64,000 nt of DNA. It comes from CAWEQW01 sp963811365. Its GTDB lineage: Bacteria; Actinomycetota; Actinomycetes; Propionibacteriales; Nocardioidaceae. The notes under the pieces are model-generated. The model saw nothing but the letters and a program-made list of their open reading frames with translations, was not told the origin of the DNA and did no database searches. Below, piece by piece: positions 26,081-35,372 of the stretch; position 1 is the first letter of the stretch, and every line of letters begins with the position of its first letter. The stretch is taken from positions 1 to 64,000 of the forward strand of contig CAWEQW010000011.1 in assembly GCA_963811365.1 (NCBI GenBank), read 5' to 3'. Position numbers and translations under genes: made by a program.

Positions 26081-27541
26081 ATGTTCGTCAACCGCATGGC
26101 CCGCTACGAAGTTCTCAGCGAGGAGGCTCTCCTCACCGTGGGGCACGGCTGGGAGCGACTCGCGACCGAGGTCGGGGTGCGGTTTGACTCCCCTCGAGCG
26201 CGCGAGCTGTTCCGCGCGGCAGGACAGAGGGTCGACGAGGACGTCGTCCGGTTCGAGCCGGGGTTCCTGCGCGCCCAGGCAGCAGACTCCCCAGCCGAGT
26301 TCCGCATGAGAGCACGCAACCCCGAGCGCGACCTCACCATCGGCGGCGACTCCATGGTCTTCGGGCCGGCGAACGGCCCGCCGTTCGTGCGGGTCGATGG
26401 TCAGCGGCGCGAAGGAACCATGGCTGACCTCGAAAAGCTGCTGATGATGGTCCAGGTCACCGACGCTCTGGACACTCCGGGGCGCAACATCCTCGAGCCG
26501 AACGACGTCCCACTCGACGTCCGTCACCTGCTGCGGGCCTTGGCCGCCACCCGGCTGACCGACCGCGTGTGGTCCGGTGAGCCGTCCTCGGACACGGCTG
26601 CGCGCGACTGCATCCGGATCGCCGAGATCGTGCACGGCGGGCGCGACGCCATCGAGCGCGAGCCGGTGCTCTTCGCCAACATCAACGTCAACTCCCCGCT
26701 GCACTTCGACGCGCGGATGCTCGAGGGGCTGTTCGCCTACGCCGAGGCAGGGCAGGCGATCATCATCACCCCCTTCCTGCTGATGGGGGCGATGGCACCG
26801 GTCTCGGTGCCTGCCGCCCTCGTGCAGCAGACGGTGGAAGCCCTGGCGGGCATCGCCCTGGTGCAGCTCGTCCGGCCGAGCACCCCGTGCATCATGGGCT
26901 CCTTCCTGTCGACCACCGACATGAAGTCGGGTTCACCAGCCTTTGGTGGACCGGAGTCCGCGATGGGGCTCTGCGCCTCCGGTCAGATCGCCCGGCGTTT
27001 GGGTCTGCCGTGGCGCTCGGGTGGCGGCACGCTCACCGCCAGTCAGACAGTCGACTTCCAAGCCGGCTACGAGGCCTTCAACACCCTCAGCGCCGCCTTC
27101 CTCGCGGGCGCTAACGTCTGCTGGCAGTCGGCCGGCTGGCTGGAGGGCGGGCTCGTCACCTCGTTCGAGAAGTTCGCCGCCGACTGCGAGCTCCTGGACC
27201 TGCTGCGTCACCAGTTCACGCCGCTGGAGGTCGACGAGGCGAGCCTGGCGTACGGCGCCCACGTCGAGGTCGGCCACAGCGGTCACTTCTTCGGGGCGAC
27301 GCACACCCTGGAGCGGTTTCGTGACTGCTTCTGGCGACCGACGATCGCCTCCACGGAGAACTTCGAGCGTTGGACGCGAAACGGGGCCCAGAGTCACGCT
27401 GATCGCTCCGACACCCGCTGGAGGGCGATGGTCGAGGACTTCGAACGACCTCCGCTGGACGACGCGGTCGAAGCCGAGCTCCTCGAGTTCGTCGAGCGTC
27501 GCGCCGAGGAGCTCGGAGACCCGGTGTCCCTCAGACCATGA
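26081..27541 (+). CDS. Trimethylamine methyltransferase (MttB) superfamily protein, non-pyrrolysine
   Basis: A 486-aa TIM-barrel methyltransferase of the MttB superfamily. The central segment INVNSPLHFDARMLEGLFAYA, then MGAMAPVSVPAALVQQTVEALAG, is highly typical. The frame is read straight through with no in-frame TAG, so it is the non-pyrrolysine type, which in characterised members demethylates glycine betaine or proline betaine with a corrinoid partner. No corrinoid protein gene is seen nearby. ATG at 26081 has GAGGAGGG six bases upstream. The iclR start overlaps its stop. The betaine-type substrate is inferred from the neighbouring importer. Confidence 0.85.
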   Translation: MFVNRMARYEVLSEEALLTVGHGWERLATEVGVRFDSPRARELFRAAGQRVDEDVVRFEPGFLRAQAADSPAEFRMRARNPERDLTIGGDSMVFGPANGPPFVRVDGQRREGTMADLEKLLMMVQVTDALDTPGRNILEPNDVPLDVRHLLRALAATRLTDRVWSGEPSSDTAARDCIRIAEIVHGGRDAIEREPVLFANINVNSPLHFDARMLEGLFAYAEAGQAIIITPFLLMGAMAPVSVPAALVQQTVEALAGIALVQLVRPSTPCIMGSFLSTTDMKSGSPAFGGPESAMGLCASGQIARRLGLPWRSGGGTLTASQTVDFQAGYEAFNTLSAAFLAGANVCWQSAGWLEGGLVTSFEKFAADCELLDLLRHQFTPLEVDEASLAYGAHVEVGHSGHFFGATHTLERFRDCFWRPTIASTENFERWTRNGAQSHADRSDTRWRAMVEDFERPPLDDAVEAELLEFVERRAEELGDPVSLRP

Positions 27542-28302
27542 CAGCGGAACACGCCGCTCGAGCGCGGCCCCTGAGCACCGTGCAACGTGCCCTTGCCGTG
27601 CTGTACACGTTGGCGGACTCCCGCGCCGACCTCAGCAACAAGGAGATCGCCCGGCAGACCGGCATCAACGTGAGCACGGTGTCGCGTCTGTTGTCGACGT
27701 TGGCGAGCGACGAGATGGTCAGCCGGGTCGACGCGACAGGCTGCTTCCGTCTCGGTCCCAGGTTGGTCGAGCTGGGCAATGCCGCCCTGGCCCGGGTCGA
27801 CATCCGTGAGCGGTGCCGGCCGCACCTGGAGGCGCTGACGGAGGCCACGGGCGAGACCAGCACGCTGTCCGTTCCCTACCGCGACGGCACGATCACGATC
27901 GACTTCGTCCAGAGCCCGTCGTCGGTCCGCAGCGTCGCGGAGATGGGTCGACCGAGCATCGCTCACGCGACAGCCATGGGGAAGATCCGGATCGCGTTCA
28001 CCGACGCAGAGACGCCGGCGGCACTACCGGCGTACACCCCGCGGACGATCACCGACCCGGAGACGTTCGAGAGGGAGATCCGGCTGACCCGCCAACGTGG
28101 CTGGGGTCAAGCGATCGGCGAACGGGAGGTCGGGCTGAACGCGATCGCTGCTCCGATCCTGTCAACGACCGGCTTGACCGCCATCCTCGGCGTCCAGGGT
28201 CCCGCCCAGCGGTTCGGCCCGCGAGCGATGCGCATCGCCGCCGCGGAGCTGTGCGCCCACTCCACCGCGCTGTCCGCACCTACGGCGTGTCGCGCGCCCT
28301 GA
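27538..28302 (+). CDS. IclR-family transcriptional regulator
   Basis: A 254-aa regulator. The N-terminal winged HTH (LSNKEIARQTGINVSTVSRLL, residues about 30-55) is followed by a GAF-like effector domain with GRPSIAHATAMGKI and ERGWG-like GWGQAIGEREVGLNAIAAPI. It is translationally coupled to the methyltransferase gene (ATGA overlap). The likely targets are the divergent sox operon and its own unit, possibly through the inverted repeat at 25980-26014. Confidence 0.9.
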   Translation: MTAEHAARARPLSTVQRALAVLYTLADSRADLSNKEIARQTGINVSTVSRLLSTLASDEMVSRVDATGCFRLGPRLVELGNAALARVDIRERCRPHLEALTEATGETSTLSVPYRDGTITIDFVQSPSSVRSVAEMGRPSIAHATAMGKIRIAFTDAETPAALPAYTPRTITDPETFEREIRLTRQRGWGQAIGEREVGLNAIAAPILSTTGLTAILGVQGPAQRFGPRAMRIAAAELCAHSTALSAPTACRAP

Positions 28303-28338
28303 AGCTGCGGAGCCGCGGGCGTCGCGCAGACCTCCGCG

Positions 28339-29187
28339 TCAGAGGTCGCCACCCGCTTTCATCAGTCGCCGGATCTCCCGCTGGAGGAGGCTGAGCCGGG
28401 CCTCCTTGACCAGGGGAACCTGCCGACGTCGGCGACGGACCTCCGAGAGGTCGATGTCCACCGTGAGCAGGGTCTCGGACTGTTGCGGCGCCTCCGCGAC
28501 GACATTGCCCCATGGGTCGATGACATGCGAACCACCCCAGAAGCGCAGCGGTCCTTCCGTGCCCACCCGGTTCACGAAGACGACGAAGACCTGGAACATC
28601 CGACCGTAGAAATGGGTGATGTCGTGCCAGTACTCGTGCGAGTCGTAGTGCTCGGGGAACTGGCTCTGCGCGCTGGCGGCGGGCACGAGCAACAGCTTGG
28701 CGCCGTCCTGCACGGCGAGGAACGTCAGCTGCGGCTGCCAGGCGTCATTGCAGATGAGCACCGCGGTCCTGGTGTCTGGGTCCGCTGAGAACGCTTCCAG
28801 CTGTGGTCCCGGAGTGAAGTTGTTGCGCTCCTGGAAGGGTGCATAGGCGGGAAGGTACAGCTTCCGGTGGAGATGCAGGAGCCGCCCGTCGCGGAAGAAG
28901 GCTGCGCTGTTGTAGGTGTGCAGCGCGTGCGAGCCGGACTCGACGAACCCGACGAGCACGCCGGCCGACCCCGCGTGCCGCGCGAGCTCCTCGAGCCGGG
29001 GATCGTCGGGCCGCAGGGACAGGTCGGCGTCGACGGCCCCGATCGAGTATCCGGACAGGTGCAGCTCCGGGAACACGATCATGTCGCTATCGCGCTGCAC
29101 CGCGGTGGCGACAATCTCGTGAGCGAGCTCGAAGTTGGCGTCCAGGTCCCCCAGCGTGACGCCGACCTGGGCGAGCGAGAGCCTCAC
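28339..29187 (-). CDS. Carbon-nitrogen hydrolase (nitrilase superfamily)
   Basis: A 282-aa hydrolase with the catalytic triad of the superfamily: Glu in VFPELHLSGY (about residue 41), Lys in HRKLYLP and Cys in VLICNDAWQP. It probably acts on an amide or a carbamoyl compound. It lies 13 bases after the betaine-type binding protein gene on the same strand, suggesting a shared transcript and a role in the same nitrogen-compound pathway. The substrate cannot be told. Confidence 0.85.
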   Translation of the reverse strand: MRLSLAQVGVTLGDLDANFELAHEIVATAVQRDSDMIVFPELHLSGYSIGAVDADLSLRPDDPRLEELARHAGSAGVLVGFVESGSHALHTYNSAAFFRDGRLLHLHRKLYLPAYAPFQERNNFTPGPQLEAFSADPDTRTAVLICNDAWQPQLTFLAVQDGAKLLLVPAASAQSQFPEHYDSHEYWHDITHFYGRMFQVFVVFVNRVGTEGPLRFWGGSHVIDPWGNVVAEAPQQSETLLTVDIDLSEVRRRRRQVPLVKEARLSLLQREIRRLMKAGGDL

Positions 29188-29200
29188 GTCCCCGCAGAGG

Positions 29201-30166
29201 TCAGTCGATGAACCCGTTGTCTCCGAGCCATTGCTGAGCGACCTCCTCCGGCGTCAGCCCGTTGACGTCGACATCGGCGTTGAGCTTCTGCAGCTCCTCG
29301 GTGGTCAGCTTCTGCGCGATCGGCTCGAAGATCTTGTCGAGCTGGTCGCCGCTCTTGTCGTAGACGTCCTTGTTGACAGTCAGCGCCAGGTTGTAGATCG
29401 GGAAGAACGCCTTGTCGTCGTCCAGCACCACCATGTCGTTGGCAGGAATGCGGCCGTCCGTTGCGAACACCTCGCCGAAGTTGCACGGGTCTCCCTTCGG
29501 CACCTGGGTGAAGATGACACCGAGGTCGACCTCGGTGGTCGGCACCTTGGAGGCGTCGAAGCCGTACGCCTTCGCCACGCCGGGGAGTCCGTCCGACCGG
29601 TTGAGGAACTCCGAGGCGGCGCAGAGCGATGCGTCGTCGGGGCTGTCCGACACGAGCTTCGCGTAGTCGGATAGCGTGGTCACCCCGAACTTGTCGGAAG
29701 CGCCTTGCGACGTGGCCAGCGCATAGGTGTTGTTCACCGGCGCCAGGTCGGTCCACACGACGCCGTTCTTCTCGTCCTGCTTCTTGACCTCCTCGAACAG
29801 CTGCTTCTGGTCCGTGGGTGCCGTGGAGATCTCGTTGCCGAGGAGCTCGCCGTACCCGGTCCCGGTGTACTCCCAGTACATGTCGATCTGCCCGGAGGTC
29901 AGTGCCTTGCGCACGTTCGTGGTGCCGGTGATGCCGGTCTTGTCATCGACGGTCGCCCCGGCGTTCTCCAGGGCGAGCTTGGTGATCTGGCCCATGACGA
30001 GCTGCTCGGTGAACTCCTTGGACCCGACGGCGAAGGACTCGCCTGCCAGCGGCCCGTCCCCACTCGAGCTGCTCCCACTGTCGTTGCCGCCGCATCCCGC
30101 CACCATCGCCGCCAGCGCGACGCACAGCGCGGTCACCGCAGTTCTTGCTCTCAGGTTCCGCATCAT
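29201..30166 (-). CDS. Betaine/choline-type ABC transporter substrate-binding lipoprotein (OpuAC family)
   Basis: A 321-aa lipoprotein with a lipobox ending VAGC near residue 25 and a Ser/Gly linker, then an OpuAC fold beginning FAVGSKEFTEQLVMGQI. The WEYTGTGYGELLG segment is typical of OpuCC/ProX-like betaine and choline binders. An AAGGAAA-type site precedes the ATG. It is the last transporter gene of a four-gene importer. Confidence 0.88.
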   Translation of the reverse strand: MMRNLRARTAVTALCVALAAMVAGCGGNDSGSSSSGDGPLAGESFAVGSKEFTEQLVMGQITKLALENAGATVDDKTGITGTTNVRKALTSGQIDMYWEYTGTGYGELLGNEISTAPTDQKQLFEEVKKQDEKNGVVWTDLAPVNNTYALATSQGASDKFGVTTLSDYAKLVSDSPDDASLCAASEFLNRSDGLPGVAKAYGFDASKVPTTEVDLGVIFTQVPKGDPCNFGEVFATDGRIPANDMVVLDDDKAFFPIYNLALTVNKDVYDKSGDQLDKIFEPIAQKLTTEELQKLNADVDVNGLTPEEVAQQWLGDNGFID

Positions 30167-30223
30167 CGGTTTCCTTTCATGAGTTCAGAGCTGACCCTGC
30201 CGAGCCACTTGGGCCGAGCCGAT

Positions 30224-31033
30224 CTAGAGACCTCGCGGTCTGAGCACTTCTTCGGCGATGCTCGCCAGGTAGTCGATGAACAGCGCCACGACCGCGACCA
30301 GCACCGCGCCCACCACCGTGATGAGCTGACGGTTCTGCACCTGCCCGGCCACGATCAAGATGCCCAGGGTGTTGACGCCGACGAACGCTCCGAGGGTCGC
30401 CGTTCCGACGCAGATGATGAGAGCGGTTCGGAGCCCGGCCATGATGATCGGCACCGCGAGGGGCAGCTCGATCTTGAGCAGGACTCCGGTCTTCGTCATG
30501 CCCATGCCCCGAGCCGACTCGATCACGAACGGATCGACCTGGCGCAGACCGACCATCGTGTTGCGCAGGACCGGCAGGACCGTGTAGGCGACGAGGGCAA
30601 CGACGACGGGCCAGAAGCCGATGGTCCAGACGATCGCCAAGAGGACGACGAGGCCGATGGAGGGGACGGCCTGACCGACGTTGAACACCGCGATGGAAGG
30701 CGGGGTGATGGTGCGGGCGAAGGAGCGGGTGAGCAGGATGCCGAGCGGAATGGCAATCACGAGGACGAGGATCGTCGCCGCCGCGGTCACCTGGAGGTGC
30801 GTCACGAGGTCGCTCATGACCTTCGCCGGAGCCAGCACGGACTCCTCACCACTGCTGAGATCCTGCTTCGAGACGTACACGAACAGGACCACGAGAGTGG
30901 CGGTCAGCAGCGCCGGCATGAGGAGATAGCCGGCCAGAGAGCGATGTCGCCGAGGTGCACCGAAGACGGGACCGAGGTCGTCGGTGATCGTGGAGGCGGG
31001 TCCTTCGGCGGTATCCGCAGTGAGCTCGGACAT
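30224..31033 (-). CDS. Betaine/choline-type ABC transporter permease (second permease)
   Basis: A 269-aa OpuCB/OpuCD-like permease with a polar N-terminus, a hydrophobic helix, then five to six membrane helices. The EAA-type loop LRQVDPFVIESARGMGMTKT, followed by KIELPLAVPII, contacts the ATPase. ATG at 31033 follows the ATPase stop by one base. It probably forms a heterodimer with the permease at 32240. Confidence 0.87.
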   Translation of the reverse strand: MSELTADTAEGPASTITDDLGPVFGAPRRHRSLAGYLLMPALLTATLVVLFVYVSKQDLSSGEESVLAPAKVMSDLVTHLQVTAAATILVLVIAIPLGILLTRSFARTITPPSIAVFNVGQAVPSIGLVVLLAIVWTIGFWPVVVALVAYTVLPVLRNTMVGLRQVDPFVIESARGMGMTKTGVLLKIELPLAVPIIMAGLRTALIICVGTATLGAFVGVNTLGILIVAGQVQNRQLITVVGAVLVAVVALFIDYLASIAEEVLRPRGL

Positions 31034-31034
31034 C

Positions 31035-32243
31035 TCAGTGCGGCTCCTCTGCATGGAGCCGCCCGCGTTCGGCCTGCCGCATGCCGCGGACCGCCTCGTT
31101 GATCGTGTCTATGTCGACGATGCCCTTGTAGGCGCGGTGGGCGTCGACCACGATCGCGCAGCTGTACCGAGCCGTGAGCAGCTCGTTCAACGTGTCGCTG
31201 AGCGTCGCATGCGGTTGCACGACAGCGTCCGCGGGCAGGCCGATCTCCCGCAGAGGTCGATCGGCAGCGGCCCGGCGCAAATGTTCGGCGTTGACCCACT
31301 GGACCGGTCGACCCGCCCGGTCGAGGATGAGCACGGCCGTCTTGTCGCTGGCTGCCAAGGCGCGCTGCACCTCTTCACGAGAAGCGTCCTCGGGCGCGGT
31401 CGGCCAGACCTGCAGCTCGATGTCTCGCACCCGGCTGAGGCTCAGTCGCTTCAGCGACGCACCACGGCCGATGAAGTTGGCGACGTAGTCGTCGGCAGGG
31501 TTGACCAGGATGCGCTCGGGGGTGTCGAACTGAGCGATGCGTGACTGGTCGCGCAGGATCGCGATCCGGTCGCCCATCTTGATCGCCTCGTCGATGTCGT
31601 GGGTGACGAACACGATCGTCTTCTTGATCTGCTCCTGCAGCCGCAGGAACTCGTTCTGGAGGCGCTCCCGCGTGATCGGGTCGATCGCGCCGAAGGGCTC
31701 GTCCATGAGCATCACGTCGGGATCGGCGCTCATCGCCCGGGCCACACCGACGCGCTGCCGTTGCCCGCCGGACAGCTCCTTGGGGTAACGGTTGCGGTAG
31801 CTGCCCGGGTCCATCCCCACCGTCTCCAGCAGCTCGTCGACCCGGCCGTTGATCCGCTTCTTGTCCCAGCCCAGCAACCGGGGGACGATTGCGATGTTGT
31901 CGGCGATGGTCATGTGCGGGAACAGGCCGATCTGCTGGATCACGTAACCGATGCGGCGTCGCAGGTGGTCCGGGTCGACCTTCGTCACGTCCTCCCCGTC
32001 GAGGAAGATCCGCCCCCCGGTTGGCTCGATGATGCGGTTGATCATCTTCATCGTGGTCGTCTTCCCGCACCCCGACGGTCCCACGAAGATGACGATCTCT
32101 CCTGCGGGGATCTCCATGGAGAGGTCGGACACCGCGGGCTCCGGCTGCCCCGGGAACTGCTTGGACAGGTTCTCGAGCCGAATCTTGGCGTGGCCGCGGG
32201 CGGCGCTGGCGCCGTTGGCGGCGTTGTCCGTGTGCATGGTCAT
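31035..32243 (-). CDS. Betaine/choline-type ABC transporter ATP-binding protein with CBS domains (OpuA/OpuCA-like)
   Basis: A 402-aa ATPase with Walker A GPSGCGKTT, signature ELSGGQRQRVGVARAM, Walker B VMLMDEPFGAID and an H-loop FVTHDIDEAI. The C-terminal part (about 290-390) has the shape of a tandem CBS module, which in this family senses ionic strength or nucleotides. The ATG overlaps the upstream permease stop (ATGA). Confidence 0.9.
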   Translation of the reverse strand: MTMHTDNAANGASAARGHAKIRLENLSKQFPGQPEPAVSDLSMEIPAGEIVIFVGPSGCGKTTTMKMINRIIEPTGGRIFLDGEDVTKVDPDHLRRRIGYVIQQIGLFPHMTIADNIAIVPRLLGWDKKRINGRVDELLETVGMDPGSYRNRYPKELSGGQRQRVGVARAMSADPDVMLMDEPFGAIDPITRERLQNEFLRLQEQIKKTIVFVTHDIDEAIKMGDRIAILRDQSRIAQFDTPERILVNPADDYVANFIGRGASLKRLSLSRVRDIELQVWPTAPEDASREEVQRALAASDKTAVLILDRAGRPVQWVNAEHLRRAAADRPLREIGLPADAVVQPHATLSDTLNELLTARYSCAIVVDAHRAYKGIVDIDTINEAVRGMRQAERGRLHAEEPH

Positions 32244-32914
32244 CGGATCCCCCGAGAGACGGTCAGCCGAGAGACGGCGACGAAGAACAGGTCGAACAGG
32301 ATGGCCAGGATGACGATGCCGAGAGTGCCGGCGAGGACCTCGCTCAGGGCGCTCGCACCGCCGATGTGAGCCAGTCCCGAGAAGATCTCGTTGCCGAGAC
32401 CCGGTCCGTTGATGTAGGCGCCGATAGCCGCGATGCCGATGATGACCAGCGTGGACACCCGGATGCCGGTGATGATCACGGGCCACGCGAGCGGCAGCTC
32501 CACCCGCCGCAGCCGTTGGAGTCTTCCCAGCCCCATGCCCTGGGCCGACTCGACGATCGCCGGGTCGACCTCCAACAACCCCACGACAGTGTTCCGGACG
32601 ATCGGCAGCAGGCCGTACAACGTGAGCGCCACCACGACGGATCGGGTGCCCAGGCCGAGCCCCGGTATGCCGATGAAGATGCCGAAGAGGGCGAGGCTCG
32701 GAATTGTGAGGATCGTGCCGGTGACGGCCAGCACGAAGTCCCGAGGCCGCTGGGCCCGATAGGTAAGGATTCCCAACCCGACACCGATGGCGGTCGCGAG
32801 GACCACCGAGAGTAGGACGAGGAGGATGTGGCCGATCGCGTCTGCGAGCACCGTTTCCCACCGCAGCTGCAGGTAGGCCCAGAGATTCTCCCACCAGCTG
32901 TTGTCGAGGCTCAC
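32240..32914 (-). CDS. Betaine/choline-type ABC transporter permease (first permease)
   Basis: A 224-aa permease, the first gene of the importer operon, with six hydrophobic segments and an EAA loop LLEVDPAIVESAQGMGLGRL followed by RVELPLAWPVII. A GTG start at 32914 with GGAGGT upstream fits better than upstream alternatives. The two permeases and one ATPase are typical of OpuC-type osmoprotectant systems, here apparently recruited for catabolism. Confidence 0.87.
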   Translation of the reverse strand: MSLDNSWWENLWAYLQLRWETVLADAIGHILLVLLSVVLATAIGVGLGILTYRAQRPRDFVLAVTGTILTIPSLALFGIFIGIPGLGLGTRSVVVALTLYGLLPIVRNTVVGLLEVDPAIVESAQGMGLGRLQRLRRVELPLAWPVIITGIRVSTLVIIGIAAIGAYINGPGLGNEIFSGLAHIGGASALSEVLAGTLGIVILAILFDLFFVAVSRLTVSRGIR

Positions 32915-33143
32915 GCGTACCTCCGTCCACCGCGGCGGACCTCCCCGGGCGAGCGCCGCCTGTGACCGGACTGTCTCATGGGTCACATCCAGCCACAAGG
33001 TTCTTGTCCGAAGTGCAACTCGATGGCGCGAGTGCACCCCTCTCGGTGGATCCTGAAGTCACACCGACACCTGATCAGCCCCGGAGCGGCGCCGCTGCGG
33101 AGGACCAACTCGGGGGCAGCCCGAGGCACGGCGGCGCTGGGTT

Positions 33144-33254
33144 CGTCAGGCAGAGGTCGACGGCGGCGCCCGTCTGGGCACGACCCCCGACGCCGCAAAA
33201 GGGTTGGCCGAGCTGGGGCGGGAGTACCGTGAGTTCAAGCGCGCCAACGACCTT
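33144..33254 (+). pseudogene. IS3-family OrfA C-terminal remnant
   Basis: The codons RQAEVDGG then GTTPDAAKGLAELGREYREF and KRAND match the end of an IS3 OrfA, just before where the EILKAA zipper would continue. They run straight into IS481 sequence about 16 bases later. This is a chimeric junction left by nested insertion or deletion. The stretch 32915-33143 has no gene. Confidence 0.55.
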
Positions 33255-33270
33255 TCGGACCGCGTCCGCC

Positions 33271-33936
33271 GACGACACCGGCGTCGAGATCCTCAACATC
33301 ATCGACGACCACTCCCGGCTCGACCTCACCTCCAAGGTCCGGGCACCACCACCGGACCCGACGTGCTCGCCAGCTTCCGCGCCGCGTTCCGCCGCTACGG
33401 CATCCCCGCCAGCGTGCTGACTGACAACGGGGCCATCTTCACCGGCAAACCACGCCGAGGTGGCCGCGTCGCCCTCGAGATCGAGCTCGACCTCCTCGGC
33501 GTCCGGCTCCACCACTCCCGCCGCCCAACCGCCGCCAACCACGATCACAGAACTGCAACGCCAGCTCGACCGGTTCCGGCGCTACTACAACACCGTCCGC
33601 CCCCACCGCGCGATCGACCGCCGCGCCCCCGAGCACGCCTACACCGCCCGCCCCAAAGCACGCCCCGCCAAACCCTCGATTCCGGTCCACTACCGGGTCC
33701 GCCGCGACAAGACCGACCCCACCGGGGTCATCACGCTGCGCTACGACAGCCAGCTACGCCACATCGGCCTGGGCCGCGAGCACGCCCGCAAACGGGTCCT
33801 CGCCCTCGTCGCGGACCTCTACATTCGCGTCGTCGACGCCGAGACAGGCGAACTGCTCCGCGAACTCACCCTCGACCCCAAATGCGACTACCAACCCCTC
33901 GGCCGACCGCCGGGACCTCCCCCAAAGACACCCTGA
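33271..33936 (+). pseudogene. IS481-family transposase, degraded
   Basis: Three frames together encode the second half of an IS481 transposase: DDTGVEILNIIDDHSR, then after a frameshift DVLASFRAAFRRYGIP and LTDNGAIF, then after another shift LQRQLDRFRRYYNTVRPHRA and the C-terminal tail ending LGRPPGPP. The segment with the catalytic Glu is deleted. It is related to, but clearly different from, the intact IS481 next to it. Its right end (about 33987) abuts the same tRNA-derived target sequence. Confidence 0.7.
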
Positions 33937-34002
33937 AATGCAACGATGCCCCGCAACACCTGTCAACGGTGTCGCGGGACATCGCATTCGTAGCGGGGGC
34001 AG

Positions 34003-35370
34003 TGTTCTGGTTCAGGACATCCCGGAGCCATGTCTCAAGACATCCCGGACTGATGTCGCGAGTCATCCCGGAGTAGCCAGCTGAGCCCCACCAGCGTGCG
34101 GGCATGTCACTCACCAGATTGCTGATCACCGCCGTGGTGGTCGAGAGCCGATCGGTTGCCCACGTCGCCGCCCAGTACGGCGTCTCCCAGTCCTGGCTGT
34201 TCGAGCTCGTGGCCCGCTACAAGGCCGAGGGCGAGGCTGCCTTCGAACCCCGCTCCCGTCGCCCGAAGACGGTTCCGCGGACCACACCCGCCGAGGTCGT
34301 CGAGCTGATCCTCGAGCTCCGCGAGAAGCTGACCGCCACCGGCTTGGACGCCGGACCCGACACCATCAAGTGGCACCTCGAGCACCACCACTCGGTCGCG
34401 GTGTCCAGGGCGACGATCTCGCGCTACCTGACCCGTCACGGCCTGGTTGTCCCGGAGCCGAAGAAGAAGCCGAAGTCGTCCTACATTCGCTTCGCCGCCG
34501 AGATGCCCAACGAGACCTGGCAGAGCGACTTCACCCACTACCGGCTCACCCGCCCCGACGGCCGCCCAAGCGCCGACACCGAGATCCTGACCTGGCTCGA
34601 CGACTGCTCCCGCTACGCCCTCTCCGTGACGGCCCACGTCCGGGTCACCGGCCCCATCGTGCTGGCCACCTTCCGCCAAGCCGTTGCAGAACACGGGATC
34701 CCCGCCTCCACGCTCACTGATAACGGGATGGTGTTCACCACCCGACTCTCCGGCGGCAAGGGTGGCCGCAACCACCTGGAGACCGAACTTCGACGTCTCA
34801 ACGTGGTCCAGAAGAACGGGCGACCGAACCACCCCACCACCCAAGGCAAGGTCGAGCGGTTCCAGCAGACACTGAAGAAGTGGCTGCGCGCCCAGCCCGA
34901 ACAGCCGTCCACGATCGACGACCTCCAAGCCCTCCTCGACGCGTTCGCCGAGGAGTACAACGAGCACCGGCCCCACCGGTCCCTGCCGCACCGGGCGACC
35001 CCGGCCACCGTCTACACCAGCCGCCCCAAGGCGGGCCCACAGACCGGCGCGCGCGAGAACGACACCCACGACCGGGTCCGCCACGACCGCATCGACAAAG
35101 CCGGCAAGGTCACGCTGCGCTACCACGGCCAGCTCTACAGCATCGGCATCGGCCGAACCCACACCGGAACCCGCGTCCTCGTCCTGGCCCAGGACCTCGA
35201 CATCCGCATCATCGACGCCGCCACCGGCGAGCTCCTGCGCGAGCTCGTCCTCGACCCATCCAAGCGCTACCAAGGCACCGGCCGACCACCCGGCCCGAGG
35301 CGCTGAAACGAAGGAGGGCCGAACCCACGTCTATTGGGTTCGGCCCTCCACGATGTCTTGAGACATCACA
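34003..35370 (+). mobile_element. IS481-family insertion sequence, copy B
   Basis: A 1,368-bp element in the same orientation as copy A and matching it wherever compared, flanked by a 15-bp direct repeat (TCGTAGCGGGGGCAG at 33988-34002 and 35371-35385). The right-hand repeat includes the last twelve bases of the intact tRNA-fMet gene. The element therefore inserted within the tRNA gene, and the target duplication rebuilt a full 3' end. Confidence 0.85.
34104..35306 (+). CDS. IS481-family transposase (copy B)
   Basis: A 400-aa transposase whose protein sequence is identical to that of copy A, with HTH, rve core and all three catalytic acids (WQSDFTHY, LTDNGMVFT, GKVERFQQ). A 14-bp perfect stem after the stop, at 35313-35349, probably ends the transcript before the tRNA. 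Confidence 0.93.
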   Translation: MSLTRLLITAVVVESRSVAHVAAQYGVSQSWLFELVARYKAEGEAAFEPRSRRPKTVPRTTPAEVVELILELREKLTATGLDAGPDTIKWHLEHHHSVAVSRATISRYLTRHGLVVPEPKKKPKSSYIRFAAEMPNETWQSDFTHYRLTRPDGRPSADTEILTWLDDCSRYALSVTAHVRVTGPIVLATFRQAVAEHGIPASTLTDNGMVFTTRLSGGKGGRNHLETELRRLNVVQKNGRPNHPTTQGKVERFQQTLKKWLRAQPEQPSTIDDLQALLDAFAEEYNEHRPHRSLPHRATPATVYTSRPKAGPQTGARENDTHDRVRHDRIDKAGKVTLRYHGQLYSIGIGRTHTGTRVLVLAQDLDIRIIDAATGELLRELVLDPSKRYQGTGRPPGPRR

Positions 35371-35372
35371 TC

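Noticed and set aside
26081..27541. Pyrrolysine-containing trimethylamine methyltransferase
   Set aside because: The reading frame has no in-frame amber codon and no pyl genes are seen; it belongs to the non-pyrrolysine branch.
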